Source of the DNA: Undaria pinnatifida
Taxonomy: Eukaryota; Sar; Phaeophyceae; Laminariales; Alariaceae
Assembly (NCBI GenBank): GCA_012845835.1
Contig: JABAKD010000006.1
Span: 6,812,318 to 6,876,317, forward strand
Direction of reading: 5' to 3'
DNA: 64,000 nt
This document shows positions 1-11,189 of the stretch, in pieces. Within the stretch, counting starts at the first letter, position 1. Each line of letters begins with the position of its first letter. The notes below the pieces were generated by a model. It saw nothing but the letters and a program-made list of their open reading frames with translations, ran no database searches and was not told the origin of the DNA. Position numbers and translations under genes: made by a program.

Positions 1-660
1 GCGCTCGTCATCAGAAAAAAAGACAAAGGTTGATCGTTGCGTATCGTCCATTACCAACCATGCATTGCTTCTTTCGATTTTTTTACCATGGGTATTATGG
101 TAATACCTCCCGTGCAACAGGTACCTGGTACTAACGTATTCGAAGTATGTAGAATCATTCGTAGGTACGTCAGGTATGCGGGGTGCCAGGTACAAGGCAG
201 GATGCATACGGTAGGATGTACACCAGTGTACACATGCACGTAGAATATACATGGTGTCTTCAATGCTGCTGTATCTTTGATTAATCGAGTACTCGAGTCT
301 TACAACATGCGAGCTCGTACTGGTGCTGTGGTATATACAACATACAAAAAACACGTCAGCAGTGGGGGTTCGATTGCCCACGTTGGTTGGCGAAAAGGTA
401 TCCAGTCGCGAATCGACACAAGGCACCAATCGAAAATTGAAAATCCGCGATGCAGGTGTGTACGTACGTGCACATACATGTACGCCAGGATACGGACCTG
501 CATGCAATACTCAAATCAATCTTCAACTCAACTGCTGTCTCTGAAAGCTGAAAGATGCAGAGATGGGGCCGAGAAATAAGGATCTCGAGCTTATGACGTC
601 ATATACTCGGAGTATACGTGTACCGTACTTGTTAATAGCCGCAACTAAAGCTTCGCTTTT
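1..660. other. No gene seen
   Basis: AT-neutral sequence with short overlapping ORFs on both strands that lack coding character. It includes a palindromic ACCTGGTA motif near 123. Positions 675-712 look like a family-K retroposon tail (GCCGGAGGAT followed by an A-rich run). Confidence 0.4.
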
Positions 661-937
661 GCGGTCATTTGTACCCACCAGCCGGAGGATAAAAAAAAGA
701 GAAAAAACGACGACCTAAGAAAGGGTAAATCGCCACGATGGAGGAGGGGCGGAGGGGGGAGCACTCAATATGGGCGCGGATCTGGGGGTCGAGAAAAAAC
801 GAAAAACGGAAACGAAAAAAAGTTCCTCGACACATTTTTTGCGGCCGCTCCGGGCGGAACCACGCACCAAACACCACAATCGCACACCTCTTCCCACGAC
901 CGATCGACCGACCGACCATCTGTTGCTCTCCTAGAAT

Positions 938-992
938 ACGTACAAAACCACAAAACCACAAAACCACAAAACCACCACCACCAGCAGCAGCA
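938..992. repeat. Octamer microsatellite (CAAAACCA)n
   Basis: Four near-perfect 8-base units, then CCA and CAG triplets. It accounts for the odd reading frames on both strands here. Confidence 0.8.
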
Positions 993-1210
993 GCTGTGGC
1001 CTCAATCACAAAAGCCGTCACGCTAACTCAACCGACTGACAGATTGATCGCTGCAACCTTACCTCCCACACGCCGGTACTACTCCTTTCATGTATCATGT
1101 TAATCGGTGTGTGCATCTTATGATCAACACTTCTATGGATAATACTGGTAATGATAGAATGCACTCGTGCAAATAAAGTTGCAAAATCTCCTCAGGCAGC
1201 CGCAGACTAT

Positions 1211-1475
1211 TTTATAAAAATATTTTCAGGACGTCAGCTGTGAGTTCGACGAATTTCGGGTCAATACTCATCTTTACAAGCTGCGTTGTTGGTGCTTGTA
1301 ATATACTACATGGGCGAGTTTTTACTGGGAGGGCTCCTATTTTTCAAAAATATACTTCGAAGTATATTATAAAAAATGAAAAATACACTCCAGCTGTGAG
1401 ATCGAAGATTTTGTCGAAACTCATCTTTGCAAGCTGTGTGTGATACTCCGATCGCGCGTATTACGGGTTGTGGAG
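1211..1475 (-). repeat. Dispersed family C, two copies
   Basis: 1211-1310 and 1368-1475 both carry the family-C core. In the minus orientation it reads CGATCGGAGTATCACAC, GCAGCTTGCAAAGATGAG and TTCGACGAAATCTTCGAT, then CACAGCTGGAGTG. Two same-strand fragments lie side by side. Confidence 0.7.
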
Positions 1476-1530
1476 AACAACGAAACATATATATATATTA
1501 CAATGGTTAGTGTTGATATTTTTACTTTAG

Positions 1531-1745
1531 GTGGGGAATTTTGAGCTAGATCTGACGCTCACGGATGCGGGGCACGCAGGGGAGGGCACCGGCACCCATC
1601 GCACGTTTGGGTCCCGGCCGAACTCCATGGCGAGAGCGCTGAGGGTCCGACTTCGAGCGAGCCAGCCAGAGCTAAAAGGGATTGCGTTCCGCATCGACGA
1701 GCCTCAAGTGACCATCGAAACCCCCAATTTCAGCCAAGTTGTGTA
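1531..1745 (+). CDS. Candidate internal exon of an unknown gene
   Basis: After TTTACTTTAG a frame starts FELDLTLTDAGHAGEG and continues through RALRVRLRASQPELKGIAF and RIDEPQVTIETPNFSQ with mixed, protein-like composition. This differs from the Cys- and Leu-rich noise after about 1750. The acceptor is good; the donor is unclear (GTTGTG or GTATAT near 1738-1746). No family is recognised. No linked exons were found, so this may be a solitary or orphan exon. The open frame formally runs to 1920. Confidence 0.35.
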
Positions 1746-2111
1746 TATGTTGCTCTTCCGTCTGCTGCTGTATCTGCTACCACACCACCCTCGAGAAGCT
1801 AATACCTTGCGGCAGCCACGGTACAACAGAAGCTGCACTTCAGCGTCTTTGCTTCACGAACGGAGCTTCTGTGTGTGCATGTGTGCGTGCATTCTAAGGG
1901 ACACAACTTGGGCGGTTTGAATCCACACTACATCTGAATTTCACGCCCCCCCCCCAGCTGCACTCCCCCAACCACACCAGAGCACAGCCACGGTCCAAAT
2001 AGCAACCAGCGCGCTTCAAGTTCTTGCCTTTGTTTGACACGCCGCGGTGCTTTCGTGTGCGATCAGGAGCTCAGCAGGACACATCGCCGAACCTCACGTA
2101 GGCTCATGAAC

Positions 2112-2298
2112 ATTTTTTTTTTATATTTTTATTTCACACATCCACTTTTTTTCAGCTTCTGGACAAGCCGTGGGTGGTCACAGGTGTCGTCCTTTCTCCC
2201 CCCCCGGTTCTTGCCTTCAATTTTTATCGCGCATAGGGTTCAGCAATCCCACTGCTCGTCGGTTTTTCATCAAGTGTTGCAAACTCACGCTCTACACA
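2112..2298 (-). mobile_element. SINE-A copy, 5' truncated
   Basis: T-rich start (A tail on the minus strand), then the family-A body (GCTTCTGGACAAGCCGTGG, TTTTTATCGCGCATAGGG, CCCACTGCTCGTCG). The tRNA-like head is missing. Confidence 0.7.
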
Positions 2299-2766
2299 AT
2301 AAAAACGCCCAGTTTACCTCTTTCAACTTCCAGCCCCGCCGAGAGCCCAAGGCGAGCACCTACCGAAGGGGGGCTTGTGTACAATACGATACGTACGTAA
2401 CCGAAAGAGTTCGCTATGCTTGGGAAGCACCAAGTACACAGGTAACAATCAGCCGCACTCCGCCGCACTCTTTTCCAAACTCTTGACTTTCTTCCTCGTA
2501 TTAATACACGAATGTAGTCAAGTCACCCGCGAGTCGAGACCTTCGTTCGTTCGTTCGTTCATCCATTTCGAATGGAAATTCCTCCGCCACACAGCAGTAT
2601 CTACCGGTTTCAAGTCTAATGTTGTATTTGATAGAATAGAGTTTTTCTTCGGAGGGATTGGCACCAATTTTTCCATGTTTTCAACACATCGGTTGCTCTC
2701 TTTAATGTCCAATCCATTTTCAGCAAAAGACAAAGCCGGGACTGCCTACACGCTCACACAATAGTT

Positions 2767-3040
2767 TTTTCGTTCATCCCATATACTATCTCCGCACTTT
2801 TCACTCTTTGTTACTAAGCAGGCTCTTCTCCCCCCTCCCCACTACGGTACGTGCCTTAATATCTTATAAAACTATTCTAACAACGTCAGCTGTGAGCTCC
2901 ACAAACTTAGGATCGATGCTCATCTTTGCAAGCGACGTAATACATCGGTCGTCCGTTTTCAGGAAGTGTTCTTACTATGGAACACGAGAAGACTTCCAAC
3001 GCTTTCTTCCCTCGTCGACTCGCATCCAGCTGCGCCTATC
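2767..3040 (-). mobile_element. SINE-B copy interrupted by a family-C insertion
   Basis: The family-B body runs 2767-2860 (GGCTCTTCTCCCCCCTCCCC, ACTACGGTACGTGCC) and resumes at about 2980-3040 (TTCCCTCGTCGACTCGCATC). Between them lies a minus-strand family-C copy (2862-2965). Family C therefore inserted after this SINE-B. Confidence 0.65.
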
Positions 3041-3281
3041 ATACCCACGCTGCTAGGAGGCTCTCAGCAGTGAATTCCTTTCTTTTTGTGAAACCAACGA
3101 ATGCCATACCCCAAGGCCAATCCAACCCGAGAAAAAAGGCTAACTGCGACAGTGCGCCATTTAGGCCCTCTTTAAGCAATTTTTCGCGCTTTAGCTCGGC
3201 CTTCGGTGATGGCGTCCGTTTGTTTCACATTGTCATAATTCCATGATTTCCTACCCTCATCAACTTTGGTACCAAGAACAT

Positions 3282-3348
3282 CGCAAACACCCGGCGGGGG
3301 TGGGCGCGGGGTTCGACACCCGCCGGGTTCAAAATAAATAAATAAATG
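3282..3348. repeat. GC-rich inverted repeat followed by (AAAT)n
   Basis: Perfect 10-base arms ACCCGGCGGG and CCCGCCGGGT flank a short G-rich loop. A GGGTTCGACACCC segment resembles a tRNA T arm. AAATAAATAAATAAAT follows, so this may be a tiny SINE remnant. Confidence 0.5.
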
Positions 3349-3368
3349 GCCTTTCTGTGCCTTTTCTC

Positions 3369-3486
3369 ATGTCACCGAAAGCACGAGAGCTTGGGCTACC
3401 AAACTCCGACGATAATTACCGAGCACCGGGGGTGCTGGCCCCTACCGTCGCCACAAACACGAAGGGAAGTACCGGGGGGGCGGGGG
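3369..3486 (+). CDS. Candidate first exon of an unknown gene
   Basis: ATG at 3369 opens MSPKARELGLPNSDDNYRA, then VLAPTVATNTKGSTGGAG, ending at a strong donor GGGG|GTAAGA (phase 1). It sits just after a (AAAT)n tract and a hairpin. No next exon was identified downstream before the repeat block at 4.1 kb. The product is unknown; it may be a chance frame. Confidence 0.25.
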
Positions 3487-3649
3487 GTAAGACAACTACT
3501 GCCTGCGACCAAGGGGTGTCCAGAAGGCCGCTCAGAAAAACCTCAACGAGTTGAGCTTGAAATGAAAGCAAACGTGATAGATCATAAGAAAAAAAAAAGT
3601 TCCCCTCCTCCGGCCTTTCCCATCCATGTGAAAAACTGAGCCACCAATG

Positions 3650-4090
3650 CCGTGCTACTATTTCCGTGTGCTGCTCACTATCAGGTTCAGTATCCAATGG
3701 TACAACCTCCACTGTTGCTTTTACTCCCTGCTCTTGTTGCTGTCTGCACTGCCACTGCTGAAACAGCTGGCATTTGCATCATATAGCACATCTTTGGTGT
3801 CGGGTATGAATCACGTTTCGGCATTACACAAACAAAATGGTGAGCTTGTTATCTCGAGGAAACCATTCCCTTAGGCAAAAACATGAAAAACTTCGGAAAA
3901 CTTGGGGACGTACTTACGTTCCAGCTCGGGTCGCCTTAGCGCCGGAGCTCCTCGTCCACGGTACTTTCAGCAGTTCTACAAAACAGCGGTGGAAAAAAAC
4001 ACAACAAAAAAAATTGTACCCTGTGATACATAAAACACAAGCAGAAAAAAAATCACAAAACATGACAAAACAAAAAATCAGGGCTTTTCA
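3650..4090. other. No gene seen
   Basis: A-rich toward its end, with poly-A patches at 4003-4060. No repeat family identified. Confidence 0.35.
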
Positions 4091-4094
4091 AGGG

Positions 4095-4312
4095 TCATGA
4101 TCCGACCCGTGGATCATACCACAAGTTTATCAAAACCTCTCGGGTCGAATGGGGCCGGGCCAGGCGGTGCTCGAAAAATCACCGGTCGTGTCGTGTCGTG
4201 TCGGGTCAGGTCGGGTCGTGTCGGGTCGTGCCGGGTCGGGTCAGGAAGTGTTCAAATCTCACGGGTCGGGTCGGGTCACCCTGACCTGACCCGACCTGCA
4301 AAAAGCCGTGGA
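4095..4312 (+). repeat. GGGTCG-rich dispersed element, copy 1
   Basis: Runs of GGGTCG/TCGTG with the markers TTTATCAAAACCTC, GGTCAGGAAGTGTT and AATCTCACGGGTCG. A second copy lies inverted at 41150-41330 with the same markers in the same order, so this is an interspersed element, not a simple repeat. Confidence 0.6.
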
Positions 4313-4955
4313 AATGTCTCGTCGATATCTGTCCACAGACGCACCGCTCGGCGCGTGCACTCTCTCCGCTGAGGAGAAAACTCAGCTCGGAATTTCCCCG
4401 GAGGGGTGTGTACTATCTTGCGCGTTATACGGTATAATTTGGCAGGCGTTTTAGGTGTGGAAAGCCTACGCCGTACGCCATTCATTCATTGACCGAGGGT
4501 CGTGTCTGGGCAACGGGCCGTCATTAGACATCGTTGCTGGTGCAACCTGGTAAGTTGCAGTGTGGAATGCGTCGGCCGTGCGGCACTTATTTGACCTAGG
4601 CTCGTGCTTTGGTGGCGTGACCGTCAGTAGACATCGTGTTGCTTGTAGGCGTGCAATATTCCGGCGACAGCCAAAAGTCTGCCGCTGTCAATGTCTCGCT
4701 AGGGGGGGAACTTCTCCATTCGTAGACCCAAGAAGCGCTTTACGTCTTTTTTGGGACTTCAGAGAGAAATCCCGTACGAAGAAAAAAAAAGGGCGATTTC
4801 GGCATGGGCAGCCCATGCAATGCTGCAATATAGAGACATATACGAGCATGAACATGCTGCCCCTGCACGCGAATCGCATACAAGTATCTCTCCACGTTCT
4901 GCGTCGTTGCAGTACGTACATGCCTGAACAGCCCTTCGGACTGCCTCTCCTTACA

Positions 4956-6044
4956 ACGCGTGCTACGATAGAGGTATCAGGTAGCACTTTTTTTTAAAAC
5001 CGGTTTCTGAACGACGGAGCCCCTTAACGCCTTTACAGCTGGAAACCCGTTGTGGGTAAAATTTACTTGGAATTAGTATAGGGAGGGGTTTTGGGGCTCG
5101 AAGGGGTTATAACCGCCCCTTCACGCCTTTACGGCTGGAAACCCGTTTTGGGGGAAAATTGCTTGGAATTAGTATAGGGAGGGGTTTTAGGGCTCTAAGG
5201 GGTTATAACCGCCCCTCAACGCCTTTACAGCTGGAAACCCATTTTGGGGGGAAATTACTTGGAACTATTGTAGGGAGGGTTTTTTCGGGCTCTTAAGGGG
5301 TTATAACTCAACATCGTCCGACTACGTATCGTTCTTTTTCTGCATCTTTTTTCGTTGGTATACCTCGGCGAGGGGATAGTAGTTCATCCGGTAGGACTTT
5401 TAGTTTTCTCCAAATCAGGTCTCGGGAGGTCTTAAGCTCCCAAATTGAGGAAAGGTAAGTGCTACGATCGAGGTAGCAGTTTCGTCTGAAATGGTTTCTG
5501 AATGACGGAGCTACTCCTTAACCCAAAATCGTCGAAAAAAAAACATACTTATACTTCGAAGCATTTTGGACGATTCTCGTTTTTTATACCTGGGCCAATG
5601 AAATGCTTGTTTCATCTGGTATCCTAGCAGTTTATTTTTCTCCAGAATCAGTTTCTGGGAGAGGTTTTGACCCACTTTCCAACTCCTACAAAGTTCCTAG
5701 TCTAACTCCAAGTGTTTTGTCCCCATGTCGGGACTGCGGTTTAAGAAGGTTGACCCCTTTAGAGCCCCCAAACCCCTCCGTATACTTCTATACTAATTCC
5801 AAGTAATTTTGTCCCAAAAAAGGGGTTCAGCTGTAAAGGGGGTCAAGCTCCTGGAGTTAGGAACCGAAAAAAAAACGGTGCACCCCTATCGTTGCACGCG
5901 TCTTGACGCCTTTACAACTGGAAACCCGTTTTTGGGGACAAAATTACTTGGGTTTAGTATAGGGAGGGGTTCGGGGGATGCTCTAACGGGGTTAAGCGAA
6001 CAACCTAATAAAAAAACATGGTGCACCTCTAGGTAGCATGCGTC
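4956..6044 (+). mobile_element. Family-D MITE, outer copy
   Basis: Left end ACGCGTGCTACGATAGAGGT and right end GTGCACCTCTAGGTAGCATG form the family's imperfect terminal inverted repeat. Inside are three tandem D units at 5023-5315, each with GGAAACCCGTTTTGGGG, TTACTTGGAATTAGTATAGG and GAGGGGTTTT. It is interrupted by a second D element (5459-5902). Confidence 0.6.
5459..5902. mobile_element. Family-D MITE, nested inner copy
   Basis: GTGCTACGATCGAGGTAGCA at the left and GGTGCACCCCTATCGTTGC then ACGCGTC at the right form the same terminal inverted repeat. Internal D units are inverted (5665-5870). It is nested in the outer copy. Confidence 0.6.
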
Positions 6045-6224
6045 CTTTGTTGCACTTCGTTCGCACACATCTCCTTTCGTAACGCAGCAGCACGGGCTGT
6101 GTTATTGTGGCCGGTCCCCGGTGTTCCGTACTGGTCGATTGTTGTCGACATGTTTGCTATCTCAAGGTCCAGAGGGGTTACGGAACAACTTTAGCACAAG
6201 AAACCACAAAAAAAATACTAATGA

Positions 6225-6590
6225 TAAAAGCTTCCGTGCACAGATTGATACGGTACTCAAATAATTAAATCATGAAGTCTTCGCATCAAACTGTTGACCC
6301 AAGTACCAGCTAGCCCTAAGGAGAGCCACCGACGTACGTATGTCCTTCACGAGAACAATCACACCCCGTAACACGCGCGATCGGAGTATACACCGTGGAC
6401 GCAAGTACTACAGCAGTAGCTAGTGCTAACGGGAGTCGCTAACTTGTAATCCTTCATGAAGACGTTCACACCGCGTACGAACACGCGCGATCCAAGTATC
6501 ACGCACAGCTTGCAACCATGAGTCTTGGCGAGATCCCCAGATCCTCGATCTCACAGCAGTGGTACCCATGGTGCATTTTTACTTGAAAAT
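6225..6590 (+). repeat. Dispersed family C, two overlapping copies
   Basis: CTGTTGACCC, GAGAGCCACCGACG, CCTTCACGAG, CCCCGTAACACGCGCGATCG, and again AACACGCGCGATCCAAGTAT, AGCTTGCAACCATGAG. The second partial copy follows the first directly. Confidence 0.6.
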
Positions 6591-6599
6591 GAAAGAACG

Positions 6600-7020
6600 C
6601 CATAGCTATACCACCTAATGCGACACCAGGCATATATTTGAAATACGCACCCGTATTGCTCCTGCGCTCCTGCAACCAATTCAAGACAACAAAAAAGTTA
6701 ATGTTGTATTTACACCACTACATTATTATCACTACATTGCATTTTAGTCTACCTGGTATACTTTTTTAACGTACGCTACGGTGAAAATGAAAGACTGCCC
6801 GCGCGGGCCAATGGTCGGTCCGATTTGCCCCTACAAACACCGGAGGCAAAGTTAACTTTTCCAATATCGCGCATTTCGGTCGACCAAAAAGGGGGGTGGC
6901 GGGTCGAAGAAAATAGAATACGCTTAAGGTATCACAACAAGCAAGAAGGGTCTCCAAGTCTCTACGAGGCATAGTGGCAAGATACGAGTAGCGCTGTTCT
7001 TAGGCTAACGTCCTGAAGAT
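6600..7020. other. No gene seen
   Basis: Only short minus-strand ORFs without coding character; one ACCTGGTATA motif near 6751. Confidence 0.3.
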
Positions 7021-7029
7021 GCAGCTGAA

Positions 7030-7145
7030 ACCCTCATGCGGCTCACTGAACACCTCATGGCGCCTCGCGCTTGGTGCACGCGAAGTCTGCCTGTTTGGTG
7101 GAAACTCGATGTGCTCCGTCCCGGCATTGTGGGCATGCAAGGGTT
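7030..7145 (-). repeat. Dispersed family L, copy 1
   Basis: The minus strand reads GCCGGGACGGAGCAC, TTTCCACCAAACAGGCAGAC, then a CACCAAGC end. The same order occurs on the plus strand at 57400-57470. Confidence 0.45.
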
Positions 7146-7764
7146 TACGGTCTAAAGACCACGATGTATGAAATGAGTACACCCCCATCCGCCCCCTTGC
7201 CTCCCCTTCTACGAGTAAGCATGGTACAACAAATACAGTGTCAAAGGGGAAGGATGGACGAACGGACGTGCACGAGCGGACGGGAGGCGGGGGGCAGCAG
7301 AGCACCAGCAGCCGAACGAACCCCCGCCAATTGTGTGCTCGCCACGGTACGCGCCAACCATGTCATAGCCAGTGTCAACCCCAACTCCCGACCGCCTCCT
7401 CGTATCATATGGCACGCGTGTATCATGAGCTGTGCTATGATGTGATTTGCCAGAGCAGGTTGCAGCATTGCAGCATTGCAGCAGCAGTACCAGCCGCCGC
7501 CGCCGCCGCACCCCCGTCTATGCTCGTGAACGCACGAACCAACTATATATACAACTTGTAGCCAGTGCCAACTCCACCTACCAGAGCCGCTCCTCGTATT
7601 CTGTGTACGATACGTGAAATACCACGCGCTGTGCTACGATGGAGTTAGTTGCTTGCCCACGGCGGCAAGCAGAGAAAACAAAGGGGTCATATCCGATTAT
7701 ACCTGGTATCTGGTGTGACCAGTCTAATGAATCAAGGTATCGAATATACATAAATCCTGAATTA

Positions 7765-7970
7765 TTTTCTTGTTTACTTGTTCGTCCGTTCTATTATCTT
7801 CGCACTCTTTCTTTTTCCCTCTCCTTCCCTAGTAATTACTCAGATCCGGGGTCACAAAGCAGGCTCTTCTCTCCCCCCTCCCCACTACGGTATGCGCCTT
7901 CACGTTTATCGCGAGACTTAATTCGCCACTTTCTTCCCTCGTCGACTCGCATCGAACGGACTACACCCTT
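7765..7970 (-). mobile_element. SINE-B copy
   Basis: CTCAGATCCGGGGTCACAAA, GGCTCTTCTC, CCCCACTACGGTATGCGCC, TTTATCGCGAGA and TTCCCTCGTCGACTCGCATC in order. The pyrimidine-rich left end is the reverse of the A-rich tail. Confidence 0.7.
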
Positions 7971-8289
7971 CATCACGGTCTATAGTATCTACTATCTGAC
8001 CACATCGTATATATTTTTGTTTATCGCTAGGAATAGAATCAGGCCGGACACCGGGTGAGCCAGTTGATGCTGTTGGGTGGAGAGAACGGCCTAACGTTGA
8101 GACATCACACACGGCAGCATCAAAACAACACAAACACGGCAATATTGAACAGCACCCATGATCACGGCTGGAAGAACTCACGTTGCACTATCAGCGGGAG
8201 AGAAACACTACAATATTTTCATAGAATCCTCCATCTCACAGCTGTAGTGAATTTTATTTTTTCTGACAAAAATACACAGCTCCCCTTAA

Positions 8290-8560
8290 CGCAGGACGGG
8301 CACTTAAACGCAGGACGGGCGCGCAACAAGCTTTCTGCCGGTCGTTTGCGGTCAACTTGAACCATGCACGTCGGCCTAGACCAACCCGGCCCAACACCTA
8401 GCCCTATCCCCACAATCCTTGGCGGGGCTTAAACGTCGGCAGGGGCGGCTACACGACCCCACAGCTTGCTTTGGAGGCGTTTTCCCAGCAAAACCTGCGC
8501 GGCCAAGAGGCCAGCCTCGACCAATATAAGGCCAGCCTCGACCAATAAGACCAGCGACCG
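8290..8560. repeat. Short direct duplications
   Basis: TTAACGCAGGACGGGC is doubled at 8286-8325 and GGCCAGCCTCGACCAATA is doubled at 8508-8548. No gene seen. Confidence 0.5.
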
Positions 8561-8780
8561 GCAGGAACGTTTTTGCATGCCCGTCCTGCATTTAGGTCGA
8601 GTCACAAAAAACCAGGAAAGCTGGTACATAAGTACACAACCAACAGTAGTACCTCTGCTGCCGATACCGCCTTCGAAGCTATTAACCCGCTACCGTTCGT
8701 TCAGCACACGCGGCCGGAATGGGTGGGACGGTGCAACATCCGAGCAGCCGCCAAAAGCGGGGGGAAGGTGTTCGTATCGG

Positions 8781-9104
8781 TTCGGTTCGGTTCGGTTCGG
8801 TTCGGTTCGGTTCGATTGAATTGGGTTCGATTGAATTGGGTTGGGTTGGGTTGGGTTGGGTTGGGTTGGGTTGGGTTGGGTTGGGTTGGGTTGGGTTGGG
8901 TTGGGTTGGGTTGGGTTGGGTTGGGTTGGGTTGGGTTGGGTTGGGTTGGGTTGGGTTGGGTTGGGTTGGGTTGGGTTGGGTTGGGTTGGGTTGGGTTGGG
9001 TTGGGTTGGGTTGGGTTGGGTTGGGTTGGGTTGGGTTGGGTTGGGTTGGGTTGGGTTAGGTTGGGTTGGGTTGGGTGGGGTTGGGTTGGATTGGGTTGGA
9101 TTAG
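8781..9104 (+). repeat. Pentanucleotide satellite (TTCGG)6 then (TTGGG)44
   Basis: TTCGG is repeated six times at 8781-8810. A short TTGAA/TTCGA bridge follows, then 44 perfect TTGGG units at 8836-9055 and about 45 bases of variant units. The plus strand is G-rich, with G-quadruplex potential. The long GLGWV- and PTQPN-type frames across it are artefacts. Confidence 0.95.
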
Positions 9105-9529
9105 GATTTTGATCCGCCCGTGTCCAAAAACCAACGCTTGACGTCGCGCGGAGGTCGGGGCGACAGAGCTTCAAACTGTTGCCAACCTTTCTCGCCGGTG
9201 CGTGCGTGGTGACGTGATGAAGCCATGGCATGGCCCTTTTAGATAGGGGCGTTACACGTTCATCAGGCAGACCTGCCGACACTAACCACCAGTACGAAGC
9301 ACAACATATGCCTATCATACCCGGTGCGTGTGTGTCATATCTCCATAAAAACCGTTCCATCTACCCAGCATTGTGATACATACCATCGGTATATATCACC
9401 CCGAATAGCTCGATACACCAGCCACCACCTCAACGCCTGCGCGCATGGTATCATATCATAAGCAATACCCTGCCTGCTGCCATCTTTGGGTTTCTCGCCG
9501 CTACTCCATTGTCATATTTTGAAGTTAAA

Positions 9530-9705
9530 GAAGACACCTCAGCTGCAATATTGAGAGTACCCACAATAGCTCATCTATGCAAGCTGTGTGTGATTCTTCG
9601 ATCGCGCGCGTTACGGGTTTCGTATCACCTCGTGAAGGATGTCGGTCAGTGCCTGACTCCCCTGGTCTGTAGCCCCCCGAGGGTCAACAGGACGATCATA
9701 CAAAG
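9530..9705 (-). repeat. Dispersed family C copy
   Basis: ATGCAAGCTGTGTGTGATTC, CGATCGCGCGCGTTACGGG, CTCGTGAAGGATGTCGGTCA, GAGGGTCAACAGG: nearly full length on the minus strand. Confidence 0.65.
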
Positions 9706-9843
9706 GCCGTCAGCCAATCATCCCTCCACGCGCGGATATTATATAACCCTCGTCGAGGGGAAGAATGTCTGACAGCTGTGGAACGCAAGATGTAGCCTCA
9801 CTTGCACATGGTTTTGGGTTGTCGTGCTATCATACTATTATAT

Positions 9844-9873
9844 CTAACCCTAACCCAAATTATAACCCTAACC
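9844..9873 (-). repeat. Short telomere-like repeats
   Basis: Two CTAACCCTAACC blocks separated by a few bases. A similar block is at 19865-19880. Too short for a functional telomere. Confidence 0.5.
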
Positions 9874-9969
9874 ACGGAGTCTTGGTTTTTCACAAGAGTT
9901 TATTTGAGAACAACAACAACAACAACAACAAATATATAACGCCATTCGAAACCGTACATGACAGAACAA

Positions 9970-10180
9970 AAAACGATGAGCGCGATCTAAGCAAGCGTCC
10001 ACGAAAATCGCTTGAGGCAATCCGAGTATCGCTACGCCTCACGCTTGCCTCGCAGCTTCCCGCGTCGCAGTTCGATCATATCTCCTACACCAGCAGAGGT
10101 CGGATTGCTTCACATGGCGGATGCTGTAATCGTCATTTTTTCGTATTTTTTTTCGTCTCAAGTCCCAAAAAGGGTTTATA
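9970..10180 (+). repeat. Dispersed family E copy
   Basis: CCTCACGCTTGCCTCGCAGC, CATGGCGGATGCTGTAATCG and TCATTTTTTCGTATTTTTTT mark family E. Relatives lie at 21.6-22.0, 23.05, 36.2 and 52.0 kb. Confidence 0.55.
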
Positions 10181-10584
10181 TTAACCGTGACTTCGGAGTC
10201 AGTGCGATCGCGAAGTCAATTCCATGCCTCCCCGGAGCTGATTATACATACAAAGTACATACACATGCCACTACTACAAATACCAACCCCCCGCCTCCCC
10301 TCCAACTCATCTGACATGACACGTATTCCAAATATACCCATGTTTAACTGACACACAACCTTGAGGTAAGTGAAGAAGGCCGGCAAGTCCACGGTGTTGA
10401 CTAAACCGAAGGGGCGAGGTTAACACCAAGTCTGCGTGTTGCAGATGGACAAAAACTGGCACACACACGAAAGTGTACGGAGCTTGAGCTTTTTTATACC
10501 CAGATCTCCAGGAGGATCTAAAAAAATATACATAAAAAAATGAGCGAAAAATGATTTCCAGCACAGCCAAAGTCCCGCGTTAGT

Positions 10585-10735
10585 GCGGTACCCTTTAGTG
10601 CGGGGGGGCAGTTTAGTGCGGTGAAAATCGCTTACAACTTCGTCCTAAATATGACTCCAATATCCCTGTGATAGTGCGGGGTCCCACTTTAATGCCGGTA
10701 TTGTAATCCGGGAAAGCACCGCAATATAGAGGGAC
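10585..10735. mobile_element. Family-F MITE-like element
   Basis: Repeated TTAGTGCGGT and AGTGCGGGG blocks with inverted partners (CACCGCAATATAGAGGGACC). It belongs to the TAGTGCC/GGCACTA group found at nine places in the window. Confidence 0.5.
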
Positions 10736-10749
10736 CACGAATATATATG

Positions 10750-10918
10750 TTTTGTTCATCCGATCCATGATATCCGCACATTTTTTTCTTCTTCTCTTTC
10801 TCCCTCCGCACATGTAACTCAGATCCGGGGTCACTACGCAGGCTTTTTTCCCCCCTCCCTACTACGTTACGTGCCGTCGTTAGACACTTCAGCCCTCTCT
10901 TCCCTCGTCGACTGGCGA
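10750..10918 (-). mobile_element. SINE-B copy
   Basis: AACTCAGATCCGGGGTCACT, TACGTTACGTGCCG and TTCCCTCGTCGACTGGCGAG in family order. Confidence 0.65.
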
Positions 10919-11189
10919 GGACTTGCGCAGTGGAAAGGGGCTTAATAAGTAGTGGTCACCAGGTACAAGGGAAGAGAAAACAAATTAATTTGCAATAGGT
11001 AAGATCGCTGCTCCACACACAAACCTCGACGCAAACGATATATATCCTCTTGTTCAAACCCAGGCCCCCACGCCCTTACAAACTTCGCCCTCCCCTGACC
11101 GGTTATACGACTTACAGGATACACTTGGTGAACTAATGCATTTCCTTCCACAGCTGTCAGATTTTGTCCCCCTCAAAAACGGGTTTTAT

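Noticed and set aside
8573-9360. Long ORFs of up to 219 codons on both strands (GLGWV- or PTQPN-type repeats)
   Set aside because: They are forced by the TTGGG pentanucleotide array, which is open in all frames; no non-repeat protein sequence supports them.
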